A stretch of 64,000 nt of DNA from Bacteroidales bacterium (GCA_017616735.1 JAFZXP010000047.1:1-64000); one strand, 5' to 3'. Counted from the first letter of the stretch, positions 43,239-50,888 are shown. The notes: generated by a model not told the origin, from the letters alone. Numbers and translations: made by a program.

Positions 43239-44364
43239 GGCCGATGTATTTGAAAGATTGAACAGCGCGGAAGTGGCCACCGTATCCTGCACAGCAGATG
43301 TGTGACGGATGCAGCCTCTTGGCACTCTTCCGGATTGATTGCATACTCCTCACCTTATTGGCTCCGTACAGGCTGCCGCCGGTTTGGATCCATTTCTTTG
43401 AATGTCGTAGCGCGGCGCAAAGCTGCGGATGCGACGTGTGGAAAAACACGTTGTATTTGTTACCACAGCGACCATTGCCGTCAAGATGGTACTGACAAAT
43501 GGCGGCGAGGAACTTGGTACCGACACCGATTCCCTGCCATTCAGGAAGCACTACAAGACGTGTGGCGCGGTATGCGTGAGCCGTGAAAAGAGGACACACG
43601 GCCAAGTGACACACAGGCTCTCCGTCAACAACTCCGACGAAATATTCAGCGGCCACCGGCATAGGCAGGTCTAAATAATAATGTCGCTTAAAGAGACGTG
43701 GGAATACACTTCCTCTGACCTTATATACTTCAAGGTGCATCTCTGGACGTTGCCGAAGGCAGTCGCGTGTGTAGAAACGCGCCTCGTTGGTGTCATAAAC
43801 CCAGTCAGGTTGAAGCCATTCGATGATATCATAGTGACAGGAGAGCAGTACTATCTGTCCGGTACCGCGTCGCCATGTTTTGGCGAAAGCAGCTGCTCCG
43901 ACCTTCGCTATCTGTCTGTCGATGACGGACGTAAACTCATCCACCACGACCTTATCGGGACGCTCGCATACCAAACGAGCGAGACCAGCGCGGAACTTCT
44001 CACCGTTAGACAATACGTGGAACGGACGCAGCCATGCCGGAACATCACCGAGTCCGACAGCGGAAAGAGCCGCTGTGACAGCGTTAAAGTCGCTTTCCGG
44101 TGCGATGCAGTCAACGATAGGCTTGTTATTGTCCCAGCCTGCATAAAGGTCGTAAATCGGCTTATTAAACAGTTTTGAGCCGATGCTTGTTTTGCCGCTT
44201 CCCGAAGCACCGACAATCAGTCCGATTTGCCATTTCATGTCCTCGATTGGAAGTTCTGCGGTGTGCGACCAGTCGCACCCTTTTTCAGCGTTGAAAAGGC
44301 TTTTGACGCGAGCTGCGCGATAGCTGTTGAAATCGCTGCAGTGATGGTTGACCTCTATCTTCAT
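43228..44364 (-). CDS. ABC-type ATPase fused to a GNAT acyltransferase (Mom-like position)
   Basis: The 378-residue protein has two parts. The N-terminal ABC ATPase (about 40-200) has Walker A VGASGSGKTS (51-60), the signature LSNGEKFRAG (118-127), Walker B KVVVDEFTS with Glu143, and the H-switch His177. It has no membrane segments, so it is not a transporter. The C-terminal GNAT (about 205-378) has the acyl-CoA pyrophosphate motif RLVVLPEWQGIGVG (269-282). In phage Mu the mom gene, a GNAT-fold DNA modifier, sits at the same place beyond the tail fibres. I infer an ATP-dependent DNA modification role. Its start overlaps the stop of a 41-residue gene (ATGA). Confidence 0.8.
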   Translation of the reverse strand: MKIEVNHHCSDFNSYRAARVKSLFNAEKGCDWSHTAELPIEDMKWQIGLIVGASGSGKTSIGSKLFNKPIYDLYAGWDNNKPIVDCIAPESDFNAVTAALSAVGLGDVPAWLRPFHVLSNGEKFRAGLARLVCERPDKVVVDEFTSVIDRQIAKVGAAAFAKTWRRGTGQIVLLSCHYDIIEWLQPDWVYDTNEARFYTRDCLRQRPEMHLEVYKVRGSVFPRLFKRHYYLDLPMPVAAEYFVGVVDGEPVCHLAVCPLFTAHAYRATRLVVLPEWQGIGVGTKFLAAICQYHLDGNGRCGNKYNVFFHTSHPQLCAALRHSKKWIQTGGSLYGANKVRSMQSIRKSAKRLHPSHICCAGYGGHFRAVQSFKYIGHEN

Positions 44365-44486
44365 ACGACAACGATTTTAAGCGTTAAACCTTCTTTTGAC
44401 AGTCTCTCGAAGACGGCTTTCTGCTCATCTTCATCTTTGCAAATGACAATCACGCCATATTGCTGTTTGTAAGTGTAATTTGACAT
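44361..44486 (-). CDS. Small phage protein (41 residues) upstream of the ABC-GNAT gene
   Basis: The frame reads MSNYTYKQQYGVIVICKDED and ends LTLKIVVV, with a 4-nt ATGA overlap on the ABC-GNAT start. The pattern beta-strand, helix (EQKAVFERLSKEG), beta-strand suggests a small ferredoxin-like or regulatory fold. Translational coupling suggests an accessory or regulator of the module, by analogy with the small Com protein that controls Mu mom translation. It has no zinc cysteines of the Com type, so this is positional analogy only. Confidence 0.6.
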   Translation of the reverse strand: MSNYTYKQQYGVIVICKDEDEQKAVFERLSKEGLTLKIVVV

Positions 44487-44580
44487 TTTTGTTTTTGGTT
44501 TTTGATGGTTTATAAATAACGGTTTCAAAATTTTGGCTTTGGTTCTGAATAATTTTGGTTTCCGGTTTAGAAAAATTTTA

Positions 44581-44588
44581 TAATTTTG
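44581..44588 (+). promoter_or_regulatory. Possible plus-strand promoter (TAATTTTG)
   Basis: TAATTTTG fits TAnnTTTG with a TTTG 23 nt upstream (44554-44557). It would transcribe a short RNA against the late operon, through two hairpins. Chance occurrence in AT-rich sequence is a real alternative. Confidence 0.3.
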
Positions 44589-44609
44589 CAGTCTCCTACA
44601 ATTTTAATG

Positions 44610-44669
44610 AAAAAAGGTGCACGCACACCGTGAAGACTTAGCCTTCTGTCGTGGTGTGCGTGCACCTTT
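44610..44669 (-). terminator. 17-bp hairpin, probable terminator of the DGR operon
   Basis: A perfect 17-bp inverted repeat (AAAGGTGCACGCACACC, 44613-44629, with 44653-44669) has a 23-nt loop that can itself pair GAAG/CTTC. On the minus strand it is followed by TTTTTT. The loop is larger than usual for a plain terminator. Confidence 0.65.
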
Positions 44670-44671
44670 GT

Positions 44672-44700
44672 CGTTGCTCTGGGGTAGGAGCCGAGCAACG
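44672..44700. other. Second hairpin, CGTTGCTC/GAGCAACG
   Basis: An 8-bp stem (44672-44679 with 44693-44700) with a 13-nt loop lies right after the 44716-45084 gene on the minus strand. On the plus strand it is followed by CTTTTT. Together with the 17-bp hairpin it makes a compact structured region. Confidence 0.5.
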
Positions 44701-44715
44701 GAGATGGAGGGCTTT

Positions 44716-45084
44716 TTACTGCCTGCTCAAAAGGTCATCAACCTTCTGTTTGCATTCCTCTCGATACGCCTGCAGATCTGCCATTTCCTGAGCGTGTTCT
44801 GCCGACTGCGTGCCATTGAGGATAATTGCCTCAACTTCATCCTGACTGTATCTCTTACGGATAAGTCCGGAGATGAACTTGCCGCGCATATTGCCATTGT
44901 TGACATCCTTTGCGTTGATGAGTGTCGAGCCGTCAGCTTCGTCACCGGTGTATGAGTAACCGTTAACCGGTGTCTCACTCTCACCTTCCGTGAAGCTGGC
45001 CTGCGCCTCATTCAGAAACAGTCTGAACTGCTCCTCGTTCTCCTTGAAGAATGTCATTCTCTGTCTGTAATTTACTGTGTTCAT
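44716..45084 (-). CDS. Small phage protein next to the DGR reverse transcriptase
   Basis: The 122-residue protein starts 10 nt after the reverse transcriptase stop. It is predicted mostly helical (RMTFFKENEEQFRLFLNEAQ; AEHAQEMADLQAYREECKQKVDDLL) and acidic. I do not recognise it. DGR accessory proteins (Avd) are small helical bundles but basic, and usually lie between target and template, so I do not call this Avd. It may be a tail-fibre assembly factor or a DGR accessory of a different kind. Confidence 0.6.
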   Translation of the reverse strand: MNTVNYRQRMTFFKENEEQFRLFLNEAQASFTEGESETPVNGYSYTGDEADGSTLINAKDVNNGNMRGKFISGLIRKRYSQDEVEAIILNGTQSAEHAQEMADLQAYREECKQKVDDLLSRQ

Positions 45085-45094
45085 TTTTTTCGTT

Positions 45095-46429
45095 TTACGG
45101 GTCGGTTATGCTGTAGAAGCACCGTCCGCCCTGAAGATTCTGTTTAATAATTTGCGCATCAATCGGGTCGTTGGGGTCAATCTCCAAGTCCTTCAGCTGA
45201 CTGATGATTTTTTCCGAACCGGTGAAAACAATGTGCTGAACCCATTCTGTCGTTTCACCTCCGTCTTTCTCAACTTTATCCTCCATCATAAACTGGATGG
45301 TGATGCAGTTGTCGTGGTATTTTGAAGGAGTAACTTTGAAGGCTGTTATTTTAATGTGCCTGCCAAAGATATCCTCCAACCGAACCTTTGTGCCGGTCAG
45401 CCCTCCGCTGACCTTTGCCACTTCACTAAATTTTGCCATATTGAGTACTCTTAATAAGTTTTTACTGTTGCAATGTTTAGCCCAGCCGAGCCATGAGCAC
45501 ACGGCTTGTTTGTACTGTTTTTCTGTAAGCTTCCCTTCCTCGTACATCTTCTCGAATTTGGCGACGTTCCGCGCCATGTTTTTCTTGATGCTCTTGCGCA
45601 TCAGCGTATGGGTGTGGAAGCACACATATCCGAGAAAGTCGATGCCGCGGCTGTCAACAGGGAATATCTGATAGTTTGACTTCATCATCAGGTTGCGCTG
45701 CTCCGCCAAATAGTGGTTAATCGCCAGTAAAACGGCGTTTAACCTGTCTTTGTCGGCTGCAAGTATGACTATGTCGTCAGCGTACCTGTAATAATAGCGC
45801 AGGTGCATCTGCTCCTTCGCCATGTGGTCGAGTTCCGACAGATACAGGTTCGCGAAAAACTGTGAGAGATAGTTTCCGATAGGTATGCCCTCGCCTTCAG
45901 GGACGCTGTCGATAATCGTATCGAGCAACCATAGAAGGTCAGGGTCTTTCAGCTTGCGACGGATGACGGTCTTCAGAATGCCGTGGTCGATTGTCGGATA
46001 GAACTTCCGAACATCAAACTTCAGACAGTAGGTCGTGCCGTCAGGATCCGCGCTAAGGTCATGCTGCAGCCTGTGAAGACAGGCGTGGATACCGCGTCCT
46101 TTGAGACAGCTGTAAGTGTCGGATGTGAGCGTCGAGACCCATATAGGCTCAACGACCAGCATTATTGCCCATTGGATTACACGGTCGCGGAACGGCAGCT
46201 TGCTGATGATGCGTTCCTTCGGTTCGTGTTTCTTGAAGATTTTGTAGGGAGAGACACGGTATTTGTGACTTAACAGCTCGTTCCTTATATTAATAAGGTT
46301 GTTTTCGAGATCGGCGGCGAATTCTATTACCTCCTTGCGGTCATGTTTGCCACGGCTCGCATTGATATACGCAAGCCGTAAGTTTTCCATAGATGTAAGG
46401 CGTTCATATAAAAAGCCGTACTTTTTCAT
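45095..46429 (-). CDS. Reverse transcriptase of a diversity-generating retroelement
   Basis: The 444-residue protein has the polymerase motifs KFDVRKFYPTID (137-148, first catalytic Asp) and RYADDIVILA (YADD at 216-219). It also has the DGR hallmark IGNYLSQFFANLYL (184-197), where group II intron enzymes have QGxxxSP. After the thumb (to about 340) there is an extra domain of about 100 residues (about 345-444) that I cannot assign. It copies the template repeat RNA into error-containing cDNA, misreading template adenines, which replaces the variable repeat of the tail-fibre gene. Gene order on the coding strand is target, template repeat, RT, with no intron domains. The start at 46429 lies 128 nt beyond the template repeat. 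Confidence 0.95.
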   Translation of the reverse strand: MKKYGFLYERLTSMENLRLAYINASRGKHDRKEVIEFAADLENNLINIRNELLSHKYRVSPYKIFKKHEPKERIISKLPFRDRVIQWAIMLVVEPIWVSTLTSDTYSCLKGRGIHACLHRLQHDLSADPDGTTYCLKFDVRKFYPTIDHGILKTVIRRKLKDPDLLWLLDTIIDSVPEGEGIPIGNYLSQFFANLYLSELDHMAKEQMHLRYYYRYADDIVILAADKDRLNAVLLAINHYLAEQRNLMMKSNYQIFPVDSRGIDFLGYVCFHTHTLMRKSIKKNMARNVAKFEKMYEEGKLTEKQYKQAVCSWLGWAKHCNSKNLLRVLNMAKFSEVAKVSGGLTGTKVRLEDIFGRHIKITAFKVTPSKYHDNCITIQFMMEDKVEKDGGETTEWVQHIVFTGSEKIISQLKDLEIDPNDPIDAQIIKQNLQGGRCFYSITDP

Positions 46430-46556
46430 GTCGTGTCAGTGTGTCTGCTTAAATGTCTTCAGAACCGTCGAGCTTCAATTCAAAGCCTACCAGTACCTTT
46501 TTTGTCGTAATCTTCTGGCCAGTGCCAAGGCCTTCCCCTTAATGACTGCTAAGTAT

Positions 46557-46664
46557 AGAGGCGCGGAGATGTTCGCATTCGTATTCGAGGCCGCGTTGTT
46601 CGTGTTCGAGTTGGACGCGCCTGCATTCGTGCCATTGTTCGCATTACCGCCTGCGAGACGAACC
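46557..46664 (-). repeat. DGR template repeat (TR)
   Basis: This 108-nt sequence is the partner of the variable repeat at 46886-46993 (constant offset 329). Read on the coding strand it encodes a string with 11 Asn codons (AAC/AAT), which is typical of DGR templates because both adenines can be mutated. The coding-strand 3' end (CATCTCCGCGCCTCT, invariant in both copies) is the likely initiation-of-homology site. The rest of 46430-46851 holds no gene; it is AT-rich flank plus the target-gene terminator. Confidence 0.95.
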
Positions 46665-46805
46665 ACCGCTTCAGGGAACAGCCTGCTCCGTCATTCGGAA
46701 CACCGCAAAGATACGCAAAAAACATTTGCAACAGCAAAAAAAATGATACTCAATTTGTCAAAGAACCAATTTTTTCAAAAACCGAATTTTTCAAAAAAAA
46801 TTTCG

Positions 46806-46836
46806 ACAACGAACCCCCTCAAAGGGGATTCGTTGT
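46806..46836 (-). terminator. Hairpin downstream of the variable gene
   Basis: ACAACGAA plus CCCC (46806-46818) pairs with GGGG plus TTCGTTGT (46824-46836), with one mismatch and a 5-nt loop. On the minus strand a T-rich run follows (complement of about 46790-46800). It acts as terminator of the target gene. It also lies 50 nt past the variable repeat, where other DGRs carry a hairpin needed for efficient retrohoming. Confidence 0.75.
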
Positions 46837-46851
46837 AGTCTCGTTTTCGTT

Positions 46852-48309
46852 TTATTCGATTTTCGGGTCGTCGCTAAATACGCAGAGAGGCGCGGAGATG
46901 CTCGCATGCGTATGCGAGGCCGCGTAGTACGTGCACGAGTAGGACGCGCCCGCACCCGCGCCAAAGGACGCAAAACCGCCCGCGAGACGAACCTTCTTGC
47001 CGTTGTAACTCGCCGGACTGGTGTACAGATAATCTGCGTAATAGGTGCTTGCGCTGCCGCCAACTTCTGAAGGAAGGCCGCACAAACGGTTCAAAATAAG
47101 TTTCTTGATGTAGCCGCTTGTACGTGCCATGTGTCCGGCAAACAGCTTATCAGCGACCGTGCTTTGATCGACGGCGGCGGCCATCGAAGGTGTCACGTAA
47201 ATGTCTGACGTTCCTTCAGCCGCAATGTCGATGATAACGCCGTTGACAAACTGATAGAGATGACCGAAAGGATTCATCAAGCCTGCGAAGAACGGAACCG
47301 GCGCACTGTACACCGTCTCGTTATCCTTGTTTTTGATGACATAAGTCTTGACACCTGTGAAGTCACCGATATCGTTATCGTCCGCATCCTTGATTGAAAA
47401 TGCGTTCGGAATAAGCGGATGGTATCCGTTGAATGTATCCCAGTGCGGCATATCGGCGACACCTGCACCAAGACCGCCTTGCGGAAGGCCGTCCGCATCG
47501 TCGCTTGCGTTAAACGCAGCCTGCGAGTTGCGGTTTCCGAAATAGATTCTCATGAGATATTCGACAACGGCACGAGCCACAAACCAGTTAGCCTCCCATC
47601 CGGTACCGCGAAGACGTGCAGCCGTGCTGAACGCTGAAAGGCTCTTTTCGGTTCTCGGCATTCCGAGCATCGAACACTGCGGCATGTCTGCGTCAAGAGG
47701 GGAATAGGTTGTGGTACTTAACGCGGAACCACCGCCACCGCGATAGTTAGCGTCATCGGATATGAGTGAGCAAAGCTTGCCGCCTGCCGCATCCCAAACC
47801 GCAGCACTCAACCAGCTGACACCACCGCGAGGTATTTCAATAAGCTTGTGACCTTTGTAGGAAGGAAGCAAGGAAACAACCTCGTAGGTGTATGTGTTGC
47901 CGTTTATGACTTCCTGCCAGTTGCCATAATAATGCTTCAGCCATCCCCAGATGCACTGGCCTTGTGTGCCGTCGAGAGCGACGGTGCGGCCATCGATATC
48001 CTCGGTTGACTTTGTGGATTTTAACTTTGTCCATCGTCTGTCATCCGTCACAAGGTATCGGCCAAGACCGAGATTATCTATAAGGTGCTTGCCGAAATCC
48101 AAGCTGCCGAAATATCCGGCTGCCTTCGATTGTGACAATGACTCGTTCCAATAGCGTCCGAAGACCGCTTCTCTGTCGTTGATGTGATTATACACACCTT
48201 GCGAACTGACAGGGTTCTGATTTCCCTTTTCAACTACGTCAACGACGGTGACAGAACCACCACCACCGCTGCCTCCACCGATAGGAGATACGTATTTCGC
48301 ATCACTCAT
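46852..48309 (-). CDS. DGR-diversified tail-fibre / receptor-binding protein
   Basis: The 485-residue protein begins with a Gly/Ser-rich hinge (GGGSGGGG) and a virion-attachment-type segment (QNPVSSQGVYNHIND). A long central region and a C-terminal lectin-like (C-type lectin/formylglycine-enzyme type) domain follow. The variable repeat encodes residues about 439-475 near the C-terminus, so the variable surface is at the tip. All 11 template Asn positions differ in the gene (F, S, F, G, Y, C, Y, Y, H, H, S) and one Thr is Ala. It is the last gene of the tail operon, overlapping the upstream gene by 8 nt, as expected for an adhesin that determines host range. Confidence 0.9.
   Translation of the reverse strand: MSDAKYVSPIGGGSGGGGSVTVVDVVEKGNQNPVSSQGVYNHINDREAVFGRYWNESLSQSKAAGYFGSLDFGKHLIDNLGLGRYLVTDDRRWTKLKSTKSTEDIDGRTVALDGTQGQCIWGWLKHYYGNWQEVINGNTYTYEVVSLLPSYKGHKLIEIPRGGVSWLSAAVWDAAGGKLCSLISDDANYRGGGGSALSTTTYSPLDADMPQCSMLGMPRTEKSLSAFSTAARLRGTGWEANWFVARAVVEYLMRIYFGNRNSQAAFNASDDADGLPQGGLGAGVADMPHWDTFNGYHPLIPNAFSIKDADDNDIGDFTGVKTYVIKNKDNETVYSAPVPFFAGLMNPFGHLYQFVNGVIIDIAAEGTSDIYVTPSMAAAVDQSTVADKLFAGHMARTSGYIKKLILNRLCGLPSEVGGSASTYYADYLYTSPASYNGKKVRLAGGFASFGAGAGASYSCTYYAASHTHASISAPLCVFSDDPKIE
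46886..46993 (-). repeat. DGR variable repeat (VR)
   Basis: Compared with the template repeat, 19 of 108 positions differ and all 19 fall on coding-strand adenines of the template (27 adenines lie in the diversified stretch). No C, G or T of the template has changed. It lies inside the 3' end of the tail-fibre gene. Confidence 0.95.
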
Positions 48310-48871
48310 TGCTTAAAATATGCCATTGTAAGAATGTACCTGTGTTTTGATTTGGCATCAAGACAACCCTTATCTGAAGGCCTCTCGGAAAGCCGAAAAG
48401 ATTCCAGATCTGATTGGTCTGTCCTTCGGAAATACTCACTGTAGAGTTAGGAATGTCGGAAAAGCGTTCGCCATTGACGCTTTCCTGCAGCTTGGCCTGC
48501 AGGCCGCTACCGACTACTGAATCGAAATCGGCTTGAATGGCGATCTTGCTTCCATCGATTGTGACGGCGTCCGTTGTTTTGTTACCGCCAGCAAGACTGT
48601 AATTTTCTGTTTTTGTTTGTACGCTCATTGGTGTAAATTTGTATGATTGTGGAGAATATGCCGTTGCCGGCGTGATTTTATTCGAGTCGTAAAATGAAAC
48701 GACACGTTTGTTCTGTATTTCGGGAACCAGCAGAAATGTGCCTGCTTCCGGTTGTGAGGTGACATCAATATCGTTCAAGCCGGCAATAACGAACGCCGCG
48801 CTAACGTCACCACAAGCGGCAACTGCGACATCAAATACCGTCTGTCCGTTCAACACCTCGACCTTTCTCAT
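48302..48871 (-). CDS. Tail/fibre-associated phage protein
   Basis: The 189-residue protein opens with a LysM-like segment (VEVLNGQTVFDVAVAACGDVSAAFVIAGLND ... GTFLLVPE). The rest is beta-rich. Being between two fibre genes (4-nt overlap upstream, 8-nt overlap downstream with the DGR target), it is probably a structural linker or fibre partner. Exact function is not visible. Confidence 0.65.
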   Translation of the reverse strand: MRKVEVLNGQTVFDVAVAACGDVSAAFVIAGLNDIDVTSQPEAGTFLLVPEIQNKRVVSFYDSNKITPATAYSPQSYKFTPMSVQTKTENYSLAGGNKTTDAVTIDGSKIAIQADFDSVVGSGLQAKLQESVNGERFSDIPNSTVSISEGQTNQIWNLFGFPRGLQIRVVLMPNQNTGTFLQWHILSNE

Positions 48872-49680
48872 GACTCAAGACCTCCCTGTTGTTGCTGCTG
48901 CGGTGTGTTACTGTAGTGGCCGTCATCAGTGTTATACACAGGCGTTGCGAGGTACATCACGTGATTGAGATATACACGGTTGGACTTGGTAAATATTGAC
49001 AATTTTCCATTGGTGCCAATATGAATGTATTCCGAAGCGTATGCAGGGTCGAAATACAGAGTTACGTCAACTGCAGGTTTAGGAAGACCTGTGGCCACAA
49101 CGCCGTGGAAGCCGCCCAGAGCATCGTTAAAGACATCGCCGTAAAGCTGCACCACGCCGCCAACCATTCTGTAGCGCACTTCACTGGAGTCACCGGCATT
49201 GAGAACACCGGAGTCAACAGCTTTGGCGTGGTTGAGGATGCGTTCTGCAAGGTTCCATGCACCTTTGCCGATTGCGAGACGATATGTCTCAGAACCCGAC
49301 ACAAGCGAAGGCTCGAGGTAATCATCCTCGTAGATCTGTGACGTTCCTGTCTGTCCCGATGTGGACACCTGTCTGTCACCTGCAGGGTTGTAATTGGTCT
49401 GCTTCGTGAACTTGATTTTAGGCGTTCCAGAATAGGACGTTGCCGGCAAAGCCCTCACAGGCAAAATCTCACCATTGAAATAGACCCATCCGGCTGTCAT
49501 GGACACTTTGGAGCCATTGGTTGTTATCTTGCATCCTGAAATGACGAAGTCATCATTGTCAAGACCGAGACCTTTCAACACGGCGCACAAAGCTTCCGCA
49601 ACACCTTCCTGAAGGTATTTCAGGTCGTCAGTCCAAAAAGGAGTCAGTGCCGATTGATTAGGTAAATTCAGTTTCTTCAT
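48868..49680 (-). CDS. Tail-fibre / baseplate-distal phage protein
   Basis: The 270-residue protein starts MKKLNLPNQSALTPFWTDDLKYLQEGV, similar in style to tail-fibre N-terminal baseplate-binding regions, continues beta-rich, and ends in a poly-Gln/Gly tail (QQQQQGG). Location after the gpI-position gene and before the variable adhesin suggests it connects the fibre to the baseplate. I recognise no catalytic motif. Confidence 0.65.
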   Translation of the reverse strand: MKKLNLPNQSALTPFWTDDLKYLQEGVAEALCAVLKGLGLDNDDFVISGCKITTNGSKVSMTAGWVYFNGEILPVRALPATSYSGTPKIKFTKQTNYNPAGDRQVSTSGQTGTSQIYEDDYLEPSLVSGSETYRLAIGKGAWNLAERILNHAKAVDSGVLNAGDSSEVRYRMVGGVVQLYGDVFNDALGGFHGVVATGLPKPAVDVTLYFDPAYASEYIHIGTNGKLSIFTKSNRVYLNHVMYLATPVYNTDDGHYSNTPQQQQQGGLES

Positions 49681-49682
49681 GG

Positions 49683-49982
49683 TTAAACATCATTTTGCTG
49701 TGTTAATGGACACGCGACTGTATTGTACTCTACGCTGCCGACAGTGAGATCCGGACAGTCAGTCTGAAGCCCTGAGTGAAGACCGTACACGTAGTTGATA
49801 AAAGCCGTGCGGCGTGCTTCATAGTCAGCGTTAGACAGCTTTGCGAATTGGTCGTCGGTTAATGCTGGATAGGTTGTTCCTCCATACGTGAAGGATGCTG
49901 TAATGTTGTAAGTTGTTGTGGTACTACCCTTTGTTATTGTAAGGGTTTTCTTTCTGGCGTACCCTGTGTTTTGATATCCCAT
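49683..49982 (-). CDS. Small tail-region phage protein
   Basis: The 99-residue protein is Thr/Tyr-rich (TKGSTTTTYNITASFTYGG) and has no known domain. It is spaced 18 nt from the upstream gene and 2 nt from the downstream one, within the tail-fibre block. A structural or fibre-assembly role is likely by position only. Confidence 0.6.
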   Translation of the reverse strand: MGYQNTGYARKKTLTITKGSTTTTYNITASFTYGGTTYPALTDDQFAKLSNADYEARRTAFINYVYGLHSGLQTDCPDLTVGSVEYNTVACPLTQQNDV

Positions 49983-50000
49983 AATTTCAAAGTTTTGTTG

Positions 50001-50888
50001 TTATTCTCTTTCAGCGTCTTCTTCCTCTTTCACCAGTCGGCAAATAGAATCAGACCATTTAAAATCATACGGTTCCTCAGTAACCTTGACGCATACCGTG
50101 CTGCTCCATTCAAACTTGTGCGGATCCTCGGACACTTTGACGCAGATACCGTTAGACCATGCAGATTGATATGGTTTTTCAGCTGCGTCTGTCTTAGCGC
50201 AGATAATGCTACTCCATGCGAAGGTGTGTTCACAATCCTTGACGCAGACAATATTCTTCCACTCGAACTCATAGTTTTCTTCAAGCACGCAGACAAGACG
50301 TCTCCATTCGAAGTTGTATGTCTCCACAACCGGCTCAAGCTCGAGAGCGCACACATCATTAGTCCATGAGAATGAGTGGTGTGTCACTGTCACATCCTCA
50401 TACACTATGCTGTATTGCTTACCGGCGAGTTTGTAATCGTCGATGATGGCGCGGAGTTCCCTTTCGTCAATCGTGCCGTATAAAGACTGCGGCAGGTGTA
50501 CGATGAAGTCGGCCTGCTCGACTTGTGAAAGGCCTTTCGATGGAACCCACACTTGAGGAGTTCCGGAATTGTCACTCGGAACACTGACCTGATGGTTTAT
50601 CAGCTCACCCTGCGCGTTGGTAGGAAGCAGAATCTCGTTGATATAAGTGCCGTCGGTGATATAGCAGCCATTGTTTCCGCAATAGTCACAAACGACCTGC
50701 TTCAGACTGAACACCTGACCATTATGCGAAAGGCGGTACTCCTTCTTTTGGCGGTACTGCGTAAACACCAGGTGCAGCGTGCCAAGCGGTATGTTGACGC
50801 AGCGCATAAACATCACCAGCCTGCGGTTGCGTAGCGCAACCGGAAGCAGCGAAAGCAGACGTTCAATATCTAATGAATACTTACTCAT
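50001..50888 (-). CDS. Tail protein at the gpI position with seven W-x4-C repeats
   Basis: The 295-residue protein has an N-terminal part (1-165) that could be the baseplate wedge (tail protein I position, straight after baseplate J). It also has CDYCGNNGC (67-75), a compact Cys cluster. From 172 to 284 it carries seven units with Trp and Cys exactly five residues apart (W175/C180, W195/C200, W210/C215, W225/C230, W244/C249, W261/C266, W278/C283). The unit pattern is roughly FxWxxxxCVK. I know no family with this repeat. It overlaps the baseplate J gene by 8 nt. Confidence 0.7.
   Translation of the reverse strand: MSKYSLDIERLLSLLPVALRNRRLVMFMRCVNIPLGTLHLVFTQYRQKKEYRLSHNGQVFSLKQVVCDYCGNNGCYITDGTYINEILLPTNAQGELINHQVSVPSDNSGTPQVWVPSKGLSQVEQADFIVHLPQSLYGTIDERELRAIIDDYKLAGKQYSIVYEDVTVTHHSFSWTNDVCALELEPVVETYNFEWRRLVCVLEENYEFEWKNIVCVKDCEHTFAWSSIICAKTDAAEKPYQSAWSNGICVKVSEDPHKFEWSSTVCVKVTEEPYDFKWSDSICRLVKEEEDAERE

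Noticed and set aside
43228..44364. ABC transporter ATPase
   Set aside because: No membrane subunit is nearby and the protein is fused to a GNAT domain, so transport is unlikely.
45095..46429. Group II intron or retron reverse transcriptase
   Set aside because: No maturase or HNH domain, no msr/msd-like structure, the SQ version of the motif, and an adjacent template/variable repeat pair.
46549..46737. Minus-strand frame of 62 codons through the template repeat
   Set aside because: Similarity to a frame in the target gene reflects the repeat pair itself; it is not a separate protein, and it is not in the Asn-rich frame.
46299..46838. Open frame of 179 codons on the plus strand over the template repeat
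   Set aside because: It is antisense to the RT start and the template repeat, has low-complexity C-terminal sequence, and is explained by the DGR.
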